Assembly: GCA_021798985.1 (NCBI GenBank)
Contig: JAJZBI010000002.1
Location: forward strand, 1-64,000
Direction: 5' to 3'
DNA from: Actinomycetes bacterium
Lineage (GTDB): Bacteria; Actinomycetota; Acidimicrobiia; Acidimicrobiales; Bog-793
DNA: 64,000 nt
A program made the position numbers and the translations under genes. Shown one piece after another: positions 53,364-63,267 of this stretch; the first letter of the stretch is position 1; the number at the start of each line of letters is the position of its first letter. Under the pieces are notes generated by a model. The model worked only from the letters and a program-made list of their open reading frames with translations, ran no database searches and had not been told where the DNA came from.

Positions 53364-55246
53364 TGCTCGATCTCCTTCAACAACGCCGAGGCCGCGTCCT
53401 CGATCTCGGACACCTTGAACGGGGTTCCCTGGACCTTGGTGAGGCTCGCCGCGTCGATGAGGTACTCGGCCCGCACGAGGCGCGACAGCTGGCCCAGGTT
53501 CACCTCGGGGATCAGCACCTTGGCGTAGCGCCCGAGCACCTCGCCAAGGTCGGCCGGGAACGGATTGAGGTGGCTGAGGTGGGCGCGGGCGACGCGCTGG
53601 CCCTGGGCTCGCAGCGAGCGGACCGCGGCGACGATCGTGCCGTAGGTCGACCCCCAGCCGAGCACGAGCAGCCCGGCGCCATCGGGGTCGTCGACCTCCA
53701 CCTGGGGGATCGCCCCGGCAATGCCGGCGATCTTGGCGGCGCGCAGGCGCACCATGCGCTCGTGGTTCGCCGGGTCATAAGAGACGTTGCCCGGCCCGTC
53801 GGACTTCTCGAGGCCGCCGATGCGGTGCTCGAGACCGGGCGTGCCCGGCAGCGCCCACGGTCGGGCGAGCGTCGCCTCGTCGCGCAAATAGGGCCAGAAC
53901 TGCTCCTCGCCGTCGGCGCCGACGTGGTTCGGCGCCACGGCCAGGCCGGGCTCGATCACCGGGAGCGACGCGACCTCGGGGAGGCGCCAGGGCTCCGAGC
54001 CGTTGGCGAGGTACCCGTCGGTCAGCAAGAACACCGGGGTGCGGTAGGTGACCGCGAGGCGCGCCGCCTCGATGGCGGCCGCGAAGCAGTCGGCCGGCGT
54101 CCGTGCGGCCACGATCGGCACCGGTGCCTCGCCATGGCGGCCGTACATGGCGTGCAGCAGGTCGGCCTGCTCGGTCTTGGTCGGCAGCCCCGTGGACGGA
54201 CCGCCACGCTGGACGTCGACCACGATCAAGGGCAGCTCCAAGGAGACGGCGAGGCCGATCGTCTCGGACTTGAGGTCGACGCCCGGCCCGCTCGTCGTCG
54301 TGACGGCGAGCGATCCGCCGAACGCGGCCCCGAGCGCGGCCCCGGCACCGGCGATCTCGTCTTCGGCCTGGAAGGTGCGCACCCCGAAGTGCTTGTGCTT
54401 GGCGAGCTCGTGCAGCAGATCCGAGGCCGGCGTGATCGGGTACGAGCCCAAAAACAACGGGAGGCCCGAACGCACCGATGCGGCGATCAGGCCCCAGGCG
54501 AGCGCCGTGTTGCCGGTGACGTTGGTGTAGGTGCCGGGGTCCAGCTTGCTCGCCGGCACCTCGTAGGCCGACTCGAACAGCTCAGCGGTCTCGCCGAAGT
54601 TCCAGCCCGCCTTGAAGGCCAGCGTGTTCGCCTCGACGACCGCCGGACGGGCCGCGTAGCGCTCGGCAATCCAGGCGAGCGTCGGCTCGATCGGCCGGGA
54701 GAAGAGCCATGAGATCAGCCCGAGGGCGAAGAAGTTCTTGCTGCGCTCGGCATCGCGAGGCCTGGCGCCGACCGGCTTGACCGCCTCCAAGGTGAGCGAG
54801 GTCATCTTCACCTCGTAGACGGCGAAGGCCGAGAGGCTTCCGTCGCTTCGCGGGTCACTCGCGTAGCCCGCCTTGTCGAGCGCCCGCTCGTCGAAGGCAT
54901 CGGAGTTCAAGATCACCGTGCCGCCCGAAGCCAGGTCGCCGACGTTGGCGCGCAGCGCCGCCGGGTTCATCGCAACGAGCACCGTCGGGCTGTCGCCGGG
55001 CGTCGTGATGTCGTGGTCCGCGATGTGGACCTGGAAGGCGGACACCCCGGCGAGGGTGCCCGCGGGGGCCCGGATCTCGGCCGGGAAGTTCGGCAGGGTC
55101 GCCAGGTCGTTGCCGAACAGCGCGCTGCCGGTGGTGAAACGGTCCCCCGTCACCTGCATGCCGTCTCCCGAGTCTCCGGCGAAGCGCACGACGACCTGGT
55201 CGAGACGCGCGGTCCGCCGCGGCGGCCGCTCGAGAGTGCTGCTCAC
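53360..55246 (-). CDS. korA: 2-oxoacid:ferredoxin oxidoreductase alpha subunit (gamma-alpha fusion)
   Basis: 628 residues from GTG 55246 with GAGGAG upstream. Residues about 15-200 are the gamma domain (VVRFAGDSGDGMQVTGDRF) and residues about 230-620 the alpha domain (SYPITPASDLLHEL; SGPGVDLKSE; EADLLH-like EQADLLHAMYGRHGE). This is the standard fused KorA, whose pyrimidine-binding part completes the ThDP site of KorB. A TAAACT -10 box lies about 25 bases before the start. First gene of korA-korB-hypothetical. Oxygen tolerance and preferred 2-oxoacid are not readable. Confidence 0.94.
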   Translation of the reverse strand: MSSTLERPPRRTARLDQVVVRFAGDSGDGMQVTGDRFTTGSALFGNDLATLPNFPAEIRAPAGTLAGVSAFQVHIADHDITTPGDSPTVLVAMNPAALRANVGDLASGGTVILNSDAFDERALDKAGYASDPRSDGSLSAFAVYEVKMTSLTLEAVKPVGARPRDAERSKNFFALGLISWLFSRPIEPTLAWIAERYAARPAVVEANTLAFKAGWNFGETAELFESAYEVPASKLDPGTYTNVTGNTALAWGLIAASVRSGLPLFLGSYPITPASDLLHELAKHKHFGVRTFQAEDEIAGAGAALGAAFGGSLAVTTTSGPGVDLKSETIGLAVSLELPLIVVDVQRGGPSTGLPTKTEQADLLHAMYGRHGEAPVPIVAARTPADCFAAAIEAARLAVTYRTPVFLLTDGYLANGSEPWRLPEVASLPVIEPGLAVAPNHVGADGEEQFWPYLRDEATLARPWALPGTPGLEHRIGGLEKSDGPGNVSYDPANHERMVRLRAAKIAGIAGAIPQVEVDDPDGAGLLVLGWGSTYGTIVAAVRSLRAQGQRVARAHLSHLNPFPADLGEVLGRYAKVLIPEVNLGQLSRLVRAEYLIDAASLTKVQGTPFKVSEIEDAASALLKEIEQ

Positions 55247-55321
55247 GTTCTGCTCCTCACTCGGGGACCCGAGTTTACCGAGCGGAAATCTTCGGCCGGG
55301 GCCAAAAAGGGTCGAAAGTCC

Positions 55322-55738
55322 CTAGGCCAGATCCCCCGGCCCAAGCGCCCGCACCGCCGCGACCTCGGCCCGCACGCGCGCCGTGACCTTGCGCTCGATG
55401 ACGAAGGCGAGGATCGGCAGCAGCCCGGCGCACAGCATCATCAGCATCTGGGGCATCGTGAAGCGAGCGCGGCGGGCCATGTCGAAGGCGGCGAAGAGGT
55501 AGACGATGTAGATGAAGCCGTGCAGCGGCCCGACGACCTTCACGACCCCGGGCGAGTGGGCAGCGACCTGGAGCGGGATGCCGACGAAGACGAGCACGGC
55601 GAGGCCGATGCCGACGATGTAGGCGAGCACCCGGTAGCGCTTGAGCGCCCCTTCGATCCCCTGCAGCGCGCCGGCGGGATCGTCGGTGGCGACCCAGCCG
55701 GGAAGCAGCCGGGCGGTCGCCCGCTCGAAGCTGCTCAC
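55322..55738 (-). CDS. DUF3817 integral membrane protein
   Basis: 138 residues from GTG 55738, overlapping the upstream gene's stop (GTGA). Three transmembrane helices lie at about 37-58 (LAYIVGIGLAVLVFVGIPL), 70-86 (PLHGFIYIVYLFAAFDMA) and 96-113. The motif GPLHGFIYIVYLF is characteristic of DUF3817, a family common in actinobacteria. Function unknown. It is paired with another small membrane protein, an arrangement I know from other actinobacteria. Confidence 0.85.
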   Translation of the reverse strand: MSSFERATARLLPGWVATDDPAGALQGIEGALKRYRVLAYIVGIGLAVLVFVGIPLQVAAHSPGVVKVVGPLHGFIYIVYLFAAFDMARRARFTMPQMLMMLCAGLLPILAFVIERKVTARVRAEVAAVRALGPGDLA

Positions 55739-56130
55739 CGCTGCCGCCAGGTCTTCGGTCCCTGCTCAGCGAGCGAGGCGAGGTATGCGTTGTAGGCAGC
55801 CATCTCCGGGTCCTCCTCGGCAACTTGTTGGGCGAGCTCGGGCTCGAGCACCGGAACCTCCGACACGTCCCGGCCCGAGGGCGCGGCGCGTCGCGGGCGA
55901 CGGACGATCCTCGTCTTGCGCTCCCCCGGCTCGTCGTGGATCAGGTTCCACCACACGACGGCGCCGAAGATGGCGAACGCCGGCCACTCGACCGCGTACA
56001 GGTAGCTCAAGGTGTTGCCCGACATCGCCACGGTGGCCTGCCACCAACCAGCAACCAGGCAGCCGGGGAACCACACCGTCAACAGGAGATGGAGACCGAG
56101 CGCCCGCCGAGAGAACCACCTGCGACGCAT
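55735..56130 (-). CDS. Small conserved actinobacterial membrane protein
   Basis: 131 residues from ATG 56130. Two hydrophobic helices (about 10-30, LGLHLLLTVWFPGCLVAGWW; and 38-63, NTLSYLYAVEWPAFAIFGAVVWWNL) are followed by a basic stretch and an acidic, probably cytoplasmic C-terminal helix (EEDPEMAAYNAYLASLAEQG). The shape matches small proteins often found before DUF3817 genes in actinobacteria. Function unknown. TAGCCT lies 7 nt before the ATG, so it heads the pair as a leaderless gene. Confidence 0.78.
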   Translation of the reverse strand: MRRRWFSRRALGLHLLLTVWFPGCLVAGWWQATVAMSGNTLSYLYAVEWPAFAIFGAVVWWNLIHDEPGERKTRIVRRPRRAAPSGRDVSEVPVLEPELAQQVAEEDPEMAAYNAYLASLAEQGPKTWRQR

Positions 56131-56143
56131 CAGCTAAAGGCTA
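56131..56143 (-). promoter_or_regulatory. Leaderless -10 element for the small membrane protein gene
   Basis: On the minus strand TAGCCT (56143-56138) is followed by seven bases and ATG 56130. An upstream GGAGG would not be in ribosome-site position. Confidence 0.5.
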
Positions 56144-56208
56144 TCCCTCCTGGCCCCGGCCCACGGATCGCCCCCGGCGGCGGCGACGGCGCGACGGGCG
56201 AGGCGCGA

Positions 56209-56673
56209 TCAGGCGACGGTCACCTCGTTCGCCGCGGCGAGGCGGGCCAGCTCGACGAAGTCGGTCGGGAAGACCGCCCGGGGCGTGCCGGCGGCCGCCC
56301 AGATGCGCTCGTGCGCGCGCAGCGCGGTGTCGATGAACGCCGGCAGTGGTCTCGGGTGGCCGAGCGGCGCAACCCCGCCGATCGGCTGCCCCGTGGCCTG
56401 GCGCACCTCTTCGGGCGTGGCGCGGCGCAGCTCCTGGCGATCGATCCGCGGGCCGAGCACCGCCAGATCGACCTGGTGCGCGCCGCTCGCAAGGACGAGG
56501 ATCGGCTCGCCGTCGGCGACAAAGACGAGACTCTTCGCGATCGCCCCGACCGGACAGCCGAGCGCGGCCGCCGCCTCGGCCGAGGTGCGTGCCGACTCGG
56601 CGACCTCGATCACCGCCCCATTTGCGCCAAGCCCCTGCAAGAGCCCGGCGATCCGTTGCGCTGCAGCGTGCAT
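56209..56673 (-). CDS. YbaK/EbsC (aminoacyl-tRNA editing) family protein
   Basis: 154 residues from ATG 56673. The protein shows RTSAEAAAALGCPVGAIAKSLVFVADG with the conserved Lys, and GQPIGGVAPLGHPRPLPAFID. This is the YbaK fold that hydrolyses misacylated tRNA such as Cys-tRNA-Pro. The frame is open to 56793 upstream but unconserved. Divergent from the Liv importer genes; the intervening 176 bp contain direct repeats. Confidence 0.9.
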   Translation of the reverse strand: MHAAAQRIAGLLQGLGANGAVIEVAESARTSAEAAAALGCPVGAIAKSLVFVADGEPILVLASGAHQVDLAVLGPRIDRQELRRATPEEVRQATGQPIGGVAPLGHPRPLPAFIDTALRAHERIWAAAGTPRAVFPTDFVELARLAAANEVTVA

Positions 56674-56734
56674 CGACAGATCGTGCCAGAGCGCGCTGAA
56701 TCGCGCCGAGTGGTGGCTGCACCGGCCATGTCGC

Positions 56735-56754
56735 GTGAACACCAAGTGAACACC
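56735..56754. promoter_or_regulatory. Operator-like direct repeat upstream of the Liv importer
   Basis: GTGAACACC occurs at 56735-56743 and again at 56746-56754, centres 11 bp apart (one helical turn). A TACGGT -10-like box (56763-56768) follows. It lies between the divergent YbaK and substrate-binding protein genes and may bind a regulator of either. Confidence 0.45.
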
Positions 56755-56849
56755 CCTATGCCTACGGTCACTCGATGAGTAGCATCTCGCCAACTCGTCC
56801 CGGGGGAGGACGGGTGAGAGTGATCGCGCTCAGCGAAGAAGGAGACTCG

Positions 56850-58076
56850 ATGCGTCCTGCTACCAAGCGGCTCGGCCTGCCCGCGGCGGCCGCCGTGCTG
56901 GCCCTGGCGACGTTCGGGGGAGCCGCCACCGCGGCGACCGCGCACGGCGTCTCGGCCCATGCCGCCAAGCCCACCTACACCATCGCCTACGAGGGCCCGC
57001 TCTCGGGCGGCAATGCCCAGCTCGGCCTCAACATGGAGTACTCGGTCAAGCTGGCGATCGACCAGGCAAACGCCGGCAAGACGTTCGGCGCGCTGCCGTT
57101 CAAGCTGCGCTTCCAGGCCGCAGACGACCAGGGCTCGTCCACCCAGTCGCCCACCACCGCCCAGAGCCTGATCGACAACAAGTCGGTCGTCGCCGTCGTC
57201 GGCCCCGCCTTCTCCGGCGCGACCAAAGCCGCCGAGCCGCTCTACCATGCGGCGCACCTGGCGACGGTCAGCCCGTCGGCAACGGCTCCCGCGCTCGCCA
57301 CGCAGCACTGGAACAACTTCTTCCGCGTCGTCGCCGACGACAACGCCCAGGGCCCGGCGGATGCCGAGTTCGCCGCCAAGGTGCTGAAGGCGAAGTCCGT
57401 CTACACCGTCGATGACGCGAGCGCCTACGCCGTCGGCCTCGTCGGTGCCTTCGACACCAAGGCCAAACAGCTGCACATGAAGGTCATCCACCAGGAGGCC
57501 CCGGGGACAACCCAGTGCCAGGCCGGCACCGGCAACGTGCAGCAGTACGGCGCGCTCTCGACCCAGATCGTCTCGAGCAAGGCGCCGGTCGTCTTCTACG
57601 CCGGCTACTACTGCGACCTCGCGCTGTTCGCGAAGGGCCTGTACGCGGCCGGCTTCCACGGCAAGATCATGTCCGACGACGGCAGCCTCGACCCGCACTA
57701 CGTGAGCCAGGCGGGGGCGTCGGTCGCCGACGGAAGCTACCTGTCCTGCCCGTGCACGAACCTCGGCAACACGCCCCAGGACAAGGCGTTCGCCACGGGC
57801 TTCAAGAAAATGGCGGGATTCCCGATCGGGACCTACTCGGCTGAGTCCTACGACGCCACCAACACGATCATCGCCACGATGAAGAAGATCGGTGCCAAGG
57901 TGACCCGCCCCGCGCTGGTCGCCGGGCTGCACAAGATCATCTACAACGGCTTGACCAAGACGGTGCACTTCCAAAAGGATGGCAACATCGCCGGCAGCAC
58001 CGAGTACATCTACGAGGTCAAGGGCGGAAAGATCGTCGAGCTCGGCATGGCGAGCCAGCTCATCGCCAAGGCCTAG
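56850..58076 (+). CDS. livK: Branched-chain amino acid-type ABC importer, substrate-binding protein
   Basis: 408 residues from ATG 56850 with AAGGAG five bases upstream; an upstream in-frame ATG at 56775 has no such site. Residues 1-38 are a signal peptide (basic start, LPAAAAVLALATFGGAAT core). No lipobox Cys is present, so anchoring is unclear. The mature part has the periplasmic-binding type I opening YTIAYEGPLSGGNAQLG and FRVVADDNAQGPADAEF. It binds branched-chain amino acids or a related ligand outside the membrane. First gene of the five-gene importer; two hairpins after it may raise its level relative to the membrane parts. Confidence 0.93.
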   Translation: MRPATKRLGLPAAAAVLALATFGGAATAATAHGVSAHAAKPTYTIAYEGPLSGGNAQLGLNMEYSVKLAIDQANAGKTFGALPFKLRFQAADDQGSSTQSPTTAQSLIDNKSVVAVVGPAFSGATKAAEPLYHAAHLATVSPSATAPALATQHWNNFFRVVADDNAQGPADAEFAAKVLKAKSVYTVDDASAYAVGLVGAFDTKAKQLHMKVIHQEAPGTTQCQAGTGNVQQYGALSTQIVSSKAPVVFYAGYYCDLALFAKGLYAAGFHGKIMSDDGSLDPHYVSQAGASVADGSYLSCPCTNLGNTPQDKAFATGFKKMAGFPIGTYSAESYDATNTIIATMKKIGAKVTRPALVAGLHKIIYNGLTKTVHFQKDGNIAGSTEYIYEVKGGKIVELGMASQLIAKA

Positions 58077-58091
58077 CGGCCTCTCATTCGA

Positions 58092-58176
58092 CCGGCCCGC
58101 CCGCCGCCTCGCGCTGGGCGGGCCGGCAGTCAACTGAGCCACCCCGGCGGCCGGGCAGCGACGACTGCCCGGCCGC
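58092..58176 (+). terminator. Tandem perfect hairpins between substrate-binding and permease genes
   Basis: CCGGCCCGCCC (58092-58102) pairs with GGGCGGGCCGG (58116-58126), an 11-bp stem. GCGGCCGGGCAG (58147-58158) pairs with CTGCCCGGCCGC (58165-58176), a 12-bp stem with a 6-base loop. Without T-runs they probably act as partial terminators or 3' stabilisers, giving excess binding protein. Confidence 0.65.
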
Positions 58177-58213
58177 TGTGCAACTCCTTTGAAGCCTGGA
58201 GAGAGCCCCAGCG

Positions 58214-59140
58214 ATGTGTTTCACGACCAACTTCTGGCCGTTCTTGGTGCAAGGGTTAGCTGACGGCTTCCTCTACGCCCTGATCGCCCTCGGCTACACC
58301 CTCGTCTACGGCGTCTTGCAGCTCATCAACTTCGCCCACAGCGAGGTCTTCATGAGCGGCGGCTTCGCCAGCTACTTCGTCCTCGAGGCGCTGATCGGCA
58401 CCTCCCAACCCCACGGCATGGCGTCGGTCGGCTACGTCGCCATCGGGATCGGCGCCGGAGCCTTTGGCGGGGCGCTCGTCGCCTTCTTGCTCGAGCGGGT
58501 CGCCTACCGCCCGCTGCGCCGCCGTAACGCCCCGCGGCTCGCGTTCTTGATCAGCGCGATCGGTGGTTCGTATTTCATCTACAACCTCGCCGGCAAGGAG
58601 TTCGGCCGCAACGCGCTTGAGATCCCTGCCCCGTTCTTGAACGGCCCGGCGTTCACCCTCTTTGGGGCGACGATCCAGACCGACTACGTCGTCGTCGCGA
58701 TCTGCGCCATCGCGATGCTCATCATCGTCGACCGCGTGGTGGCGATGACCCGCCTCGGCAAGGGCATCCGCGCGGTCGCCCAGGACGCGGAGACGGCGAG
58801 CTTGATGGGTGTCAACATCAACCGGGTCATCTCCCAGACCTTCGTGATCGGCGGGCTCCTCGGCGGCGCGGCGGGCTTCCTGTTCGGCCTCAACTTCGGC
58901 GTGGCCTACACGATGGGCTTCACCCCGGCGCTGAAGGCCTTTACCGCGGCGGTGCTCGGCGGCATCGGCAACATCCGTGGGGCGGTGCTCGGCGGTCTGC
59001 TGCTCGGGGTGATCGAGAACCTGTCGGTGACCTGTATCGGCGCCAACTGGCGCGACGTCGTCGCCTTCGGGATCCTCGTGGCTGTCTTGTTGGTGCGACC
59101 CACCGGGATCCTCGGCGAGCGCCTCGGGCGCTCAGCGTGA
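58214..59140 (+). CDS. livH: Branched-chain amino acid ABC importer permease LivH
   Basis: 308 residues with about eight hydrophobic segments. YALIALGYTLVYGVLQLINFAHSEVFMSGG is the classic LivH opening. RAVAQDAETASLMGVNINRVI is the ATPase-contact (EAA-like) loop. It pairs with LivM to form the membrane channel. ATG 58214 follows GGAGAG and the two hairpins, and LivM starts 7 bp after its stop. Confidence 0.94.
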   Translation: MCFTTNFWPFLVQGLADGFLYALIALGYTLVYGVLQLINFAHSEVFMSGGFASYFVLEALIGTSQPHGMASVGYVAIGIGAGAFGGALVAFLLERVAYRPLRRRNAPRLAFLISAIGGSYFIYNLAGKEFGRNALEIPAPFLNGPAFTLFGATIQTDYVVVAICAIAMLIIVDRVVAMTRLGKGIRAVAQDAETASLMGVNINRVISQTFVIGGLLGGAAGFLFGLNFGVAYTMGFTPALKAFTAAVLGGIGNIRGAVLGGLLLGVIENLSVTCIGANWRDVVAFGILVAVLLVRPTGILGERLGRSA

Positions 59141-59147
59141 GGTCGAC

Positions 59148-60578
59148 ATGACCACCATCTCGGGCGAGGCGGTCAACCACCCCGAGCGGATGGCCTCGCG
59201 CTCGCCTGCCCCGGGTGAGGGGCGCTACCGGGCGCTCGTGCGGCTGTCGCGCAACGACGACGTGCGCCGCTTCGTGATCTCGGTCGTGGGCGGCCTCGTG
59301 CTCGCGCTCATCACCGGCCCGGAGGGCAACGGCGTCCAGATGCTCTCGGGGATCAACGGCGCGTTGTTGCACCCGCACGTCTTCATCTGCCTGGCGGTGA
59401 CCGTCGGCGTCTGGGTGCTCATCACGGTGCGCCACCACTTCGCCCGACAGGTCGAGCACGTCAGCGGGCGCGTCATGGCGCTGCCCAAGGCGGTGCTGCC
59501 CGACCGCCGCGTGCGGGCGGGTCTGTGGCTCGCGCTCTTCGCCTTCGCCATCATCTACCCCCCCACGCTCAACAGCTTCTGGCAGAACGTCCTGGTCGAG
59601 CAGATCGGCATCTACGTCTTGCTCGCCATCGGCCTCAACGTGGTCGTGGGCTATGCAGGCCTGCTCGACCTCGGCTACATCGCCTTCTTCGCCATCGGCG
59701 CCTACTCGGACGCGTACTGGACCGGGATGCTCCCGGTGCACCCGCCGTTGCATCTCAACCCCTTCTGGGTCTTCCCGCTCGCGATCTTGACGGCGATGCT
59801 GGCGGGCGTCCTGCTCGGCGGGCCGACGCTGCGCCTGCGCGGCGACTACCTCGCGATCGTGACGCTCGGCTTCGGCGAGATCATCCAGATCGTCGCCAAC
59901 AACCTCCAAGGCGTCACCGGTGGCGCCCAGGGCGTCATCAACATCCCACACTTCTCGGTCCACGTTGCGGGGATCAAGTACCACTGGGGCCTTTCGAACC
60001 TGCCCTACTACTACCTGATCCTCGGCTTCATCGTGCTCGCGCTGTTGGCCTACTTCTCCCTCGAGCACTCCAAGGTGGGACGCGCCTGGACGGCCATTCG
60101 CGAGGACGAGGTCGCCGCCGAGGCGGCCGGGATCAACACCTTGAAGTACAAGGTGATGGCGTTCGCCATCGGCGCGTCGACCTCGGGGGTGGCCGGCGTG
60201 ATCGTCGCGAGCCAGATCGGCTTCGTCGAGCCGGGCGACTTCACCGTGCAGCTGTCAATCCTCATCTTGGTGCTCGTCATCTTCGGCGGCATGGGATCGC
60301 TCGCCGGCGCGGTGGTGGGCGCGGCGGTGCTGCAGTGGCTGCCGCAGTTCCTTCGGGTGCACCCGCTGTTCGGCTACAACCAGCTCGACCTGTACATCTA
60401 CTTCGGCGCGATCTTGATCTTGATGATGATCTTCCGGCCCGAAGGGCTGATCCCCTCGCGCCGTCGCCGGAGGGAGATCGTGCTCGCCGAGCACGGCGTG
60501 GGCAGCGCCGACGCGATGGAGAGTGGGCATTCGGGCGGCGGCCTCGCTGCCGTCGCGAACCCCGAGGCCGACTTGTGA
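59148..60578 (+). CDS. livM: Branched-chain amino acid ABC importer permease LivM
   Basis: 476 residues. A polar N-terminal segment (1-40) and two extra hydrophobic segments precede the LivM core, which is typical of the longer LivM. The core contains GLNVVVGYAGLLDLGYIAFFAIGAY and, near the C-terminus, the ATPase-contact loop RAWTAIREDEVAAEAAGINT. The C-terminal tail is basic and cytoplasmic. The stop overlaps the livG GTG start. Confidence 0.94.
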   Translation: MTTISGEAVNHPERMASRSPAPGEGRYRALVRLSRNDDVRRFVISVVGGLVLALITGPEGNGVQMLSGINGALLHPHVFICLAVTVGVWVLITVRHHFARQVEHVSGRVMALPKAVLPDRRVRAGLWLALFAFAIIYPPTLNSFWQNVLVEQIGIYVLLAIGLNVVVGYAGLLDLGYIAFFAIGAYSDAYWTGMLPVHPPLHLNPFWVFPLAILTAMLAGVLLGGPTLRLRGDYLAIVTLGFGEIIQIVANNLQGVTGGAQGVINIPHFSVHVAGIKYHWGLSNLPYYYLILGFIVLALLAYFSLEHSKVGRAWTAIREDEVAAEAAGINTLKYKVMAFAIGASTSGVAGVIVASQIGFVEPGDFTVQLSILILVLVIFGGMGSLAGAVVGAAVLQWLPQFLRVHPLFGYNQLDLYIYFGAILILMMIFRPEGLIPSRRRRREIVLAEHGVGSADAMESGHSGGGLAAVANPEADL

Positions 60579-61422
60579 GCGCGCCGGCGAGCATGGCGGC
60601 GGCGGCGGCCGCGAGCGGGGCTGACGGCGACGCGCTGGTCGAGGTGCGCCACGTCACCTTGCGCTTCGGCGGCGTGACGAGCCTCTCCGACGTCTCTTTC
60701 AGCCAGCGCCGCGGCGAGATCTTGGCGGTGATCGGCCCGAACGGCGCCGGCAAGACCTCGCTGTTCAACTGCCTCACCGGCGTCTACACCCCCCAGGTCG
60801 GCGAGGTGCTCTTTCGGCCCGCCAGCGGCACGGCCCTGTCGGTCGTCGGCACCAAGCCCTACAAGGTCAACCGCGCCGGGATCGCGCGCACCTTCCAGAC
60901 GAGCCGGCTGTTCAACGCGCTCACGACCTTCGAGAACATCAAGATCGGCGTCGAGTCGCGCTTTTCGGTCGGACCGCTTGGCTCAATGCTGCACCTCCCC
61001 CACACCCGCCGGGCCGAGCGCGAGAGCGACGCCAAGGTGGTCGAGCTCTTGGAGTTCGTCGGCCTGACCGAGCGCGCCAACACGATCGCGAGCTCGCTCC
61101 CCTACGGCGACCGCCGCCGGCTCGAGATCGCCCGGGCGCTCGGCACCCGTCCCGAGCTGTTGCTGCTCGACGAGCCCGCGGCGGGCACCAACCCCGCCGA
61201 GAAGGCCTCGCTCGTCGAGCTCATCCGCAAGGTCAACACGGTCTATGGCGTGAGCGTGCTGTTGATCGAGCACGACATGGGCCTCGTCATGTCGCTCGCC
61301 GAGCGACTCATCGTCCTCAATTTCGGCCAGATCATCGCCGCAGGGACCCCGCGCGAGGTCCAGCAGAACCCCGCGGTCATCGAGGCCTACCTCGGTGCCC
61401 CCGAATCGGACGAGGACGGCCG

Positions 61423-61426
<4 letters not shown>
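60575..61426 (+). CDS. livG: Branched-chain amino acid ABC importer ATPase LivG
   Basis: 283 residues from GTG 60575, overlapping the livM stop (GTGA). Walker A is GPNGAGKT (about 54-61), ARTFQTSRLF is the LivG-type Q-loop region, the signature LPYGDRRRLEIARAL is a LivG-type variant, Walker B is LLLLDEPAAG and the switch His is in LIEHDM. The Ala-rich first 20 residues may be extra; ATG at 60592 is not in frame. It supplies ATP hydrolysis together with LivF. Confidence 0.93.
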
Positions 61427-62142
<716 letters not shown>

Positions 62143-62202
62143 GCCCGCCCACCGGGCCCGGGCGAGCCAAGGCCGCCCCGGTGCCACCCAAGCCGGGCGC
62201 GG

Positions 62203-63153
62203 TCACCAGCGCGCTGGGGGCGGCGCGCCGTGGCGGCGCTCTTCGGTCCGCTCGAGCTCGCGGTTGAACTCCGCGCCGAGCAAGACGGCGATCGCCGTCA
62301 GGTAGAGCCACAGCAGCGTCACCGCCGCCCCTGCCAGCGCGCCGTAGCTCGCCTGCTCGTGGCCGAAGCGGTCGAGGTAGAAGGCGAAGGCCGCCGCCGC
62401 GCCCACCCAGCAAAGCGCGGCGAGCACGGCACCGGGCGAGAGCCATTCGTAGCGGTTCTCCCCCGTCCCTGACGTGCCGAAGCGGTAGTAGGCAGAGAGC
62501 AACACCATCAAGGCGAGCAGGGCGCCGCCGTAGCGGACGATGCCCGACACCACCTCGTATTCGGGCGCGAGGAGGCCAAAGCTAGCCGGCAGCAGGTGGC
62601 GGATCGGGGTGCCGAGCACGATGAGGATCGAGGCGCTCCCGCCCAAGATGACCGTGATCCCGAGCAGCGGCAGCGCTCGGAGCCGGCGCGTCAAGAAGTT
62701 GCGATCAGTCGGGAGCTCGTAGGCGACGTCGAGGGCGATCTCGAGCGCCGAGATCGCCTCGATCGAGCTCCACAGCGCGACCGCGCTGCCTGCCAGCAGC
62801 TCGACGAGCCCCGCACCCCGATGACCCGGGCGGGTCAGCTGGGCATTGACGAGGTTCGCCATCTGGCTCGGCAGCAGCACGCTCGTGTCGTGCACCAGGC
62901 GGTGCAGCGCGTGGGGCGAGAGGCCGATCAGCGACAGCAGTCCGACGGCGGCGACGAGGATCGGCAAGAGCGCCAAGAAGCCGTGGAACGCGAGGCCGGC
63001 GGCGACCGCTGTGATGCGGTCGCGGGCGCTCTGGAGCACCACGTGGGAGACGAGGCGCGCCCACTCACGCGGCGATAGGCGCCACAGCGCCGAGCGCGCG
63101 CCGCGAGCCAGGACCGACCGGTCGCGGTCCGCTTCACCCGCTCGGCTCGCCAC
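62203..63153 (-). CDS. YihY/BrkB family membrane protein
   Basis: 316 residues with about six transmembrane helices. The family signature near the start (RITAVAAGLAFHGFLALLPILVAAVGLLSL) is clear, and the protein ends with a cytoplasmic Arg/Glu-rich tail. Once annotated as ribonuclease BN, the family is an integral membrane protein of unclear function, possibly transport or envelope-related. The start is GTG 63153. The 114 bp between it and the next gene to the right show nothing recognisable. Confidence 0.87.
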   Translation of the reverse strand: MASRAGEADRDRSVLARGARSALWRLSPREWARLVSHVVLQSARDRITAVAAGLAFHGFLALLPILVAAVGLLSLIGLSPHALHRLVHDTSVLLPSQMANLVNAQLTRPGHRGAGLVELLAGSAVALWSSIEAISALEIALDVAYELPTDRNFLTRRLRALPLLGITVILGGSASILIVLGTPIRHLLPASFGLLAPEYEVVSGIVRYGGALLALMVLLSAYYRFGTSGTGENRYEWLSPGAVLAALCWVGAAAAFAFYLDRFGHEQASYGALAGAAVTLLWLYLTAIAVLLGAEFNRELERTEERRHGAPPPARW

Positions 63154-63267
63154 ACCCCAGGTTGGCGCCGCACCACCGGCCCGTCAACCGGCACCGCCCG
63201 CACTGGCCGGGCGGCAAGTCGACGCGACCGGTGGAGACGGCGAGCTGGCACAGCCCTGCGTGGTGGC

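Noticed and set aside
56610-58142. 510-codon minus-strand open frame opposite the livK gene
   Set aside because: livK has a signal peptide, ribosome site and operon context; the antisense frame has none.
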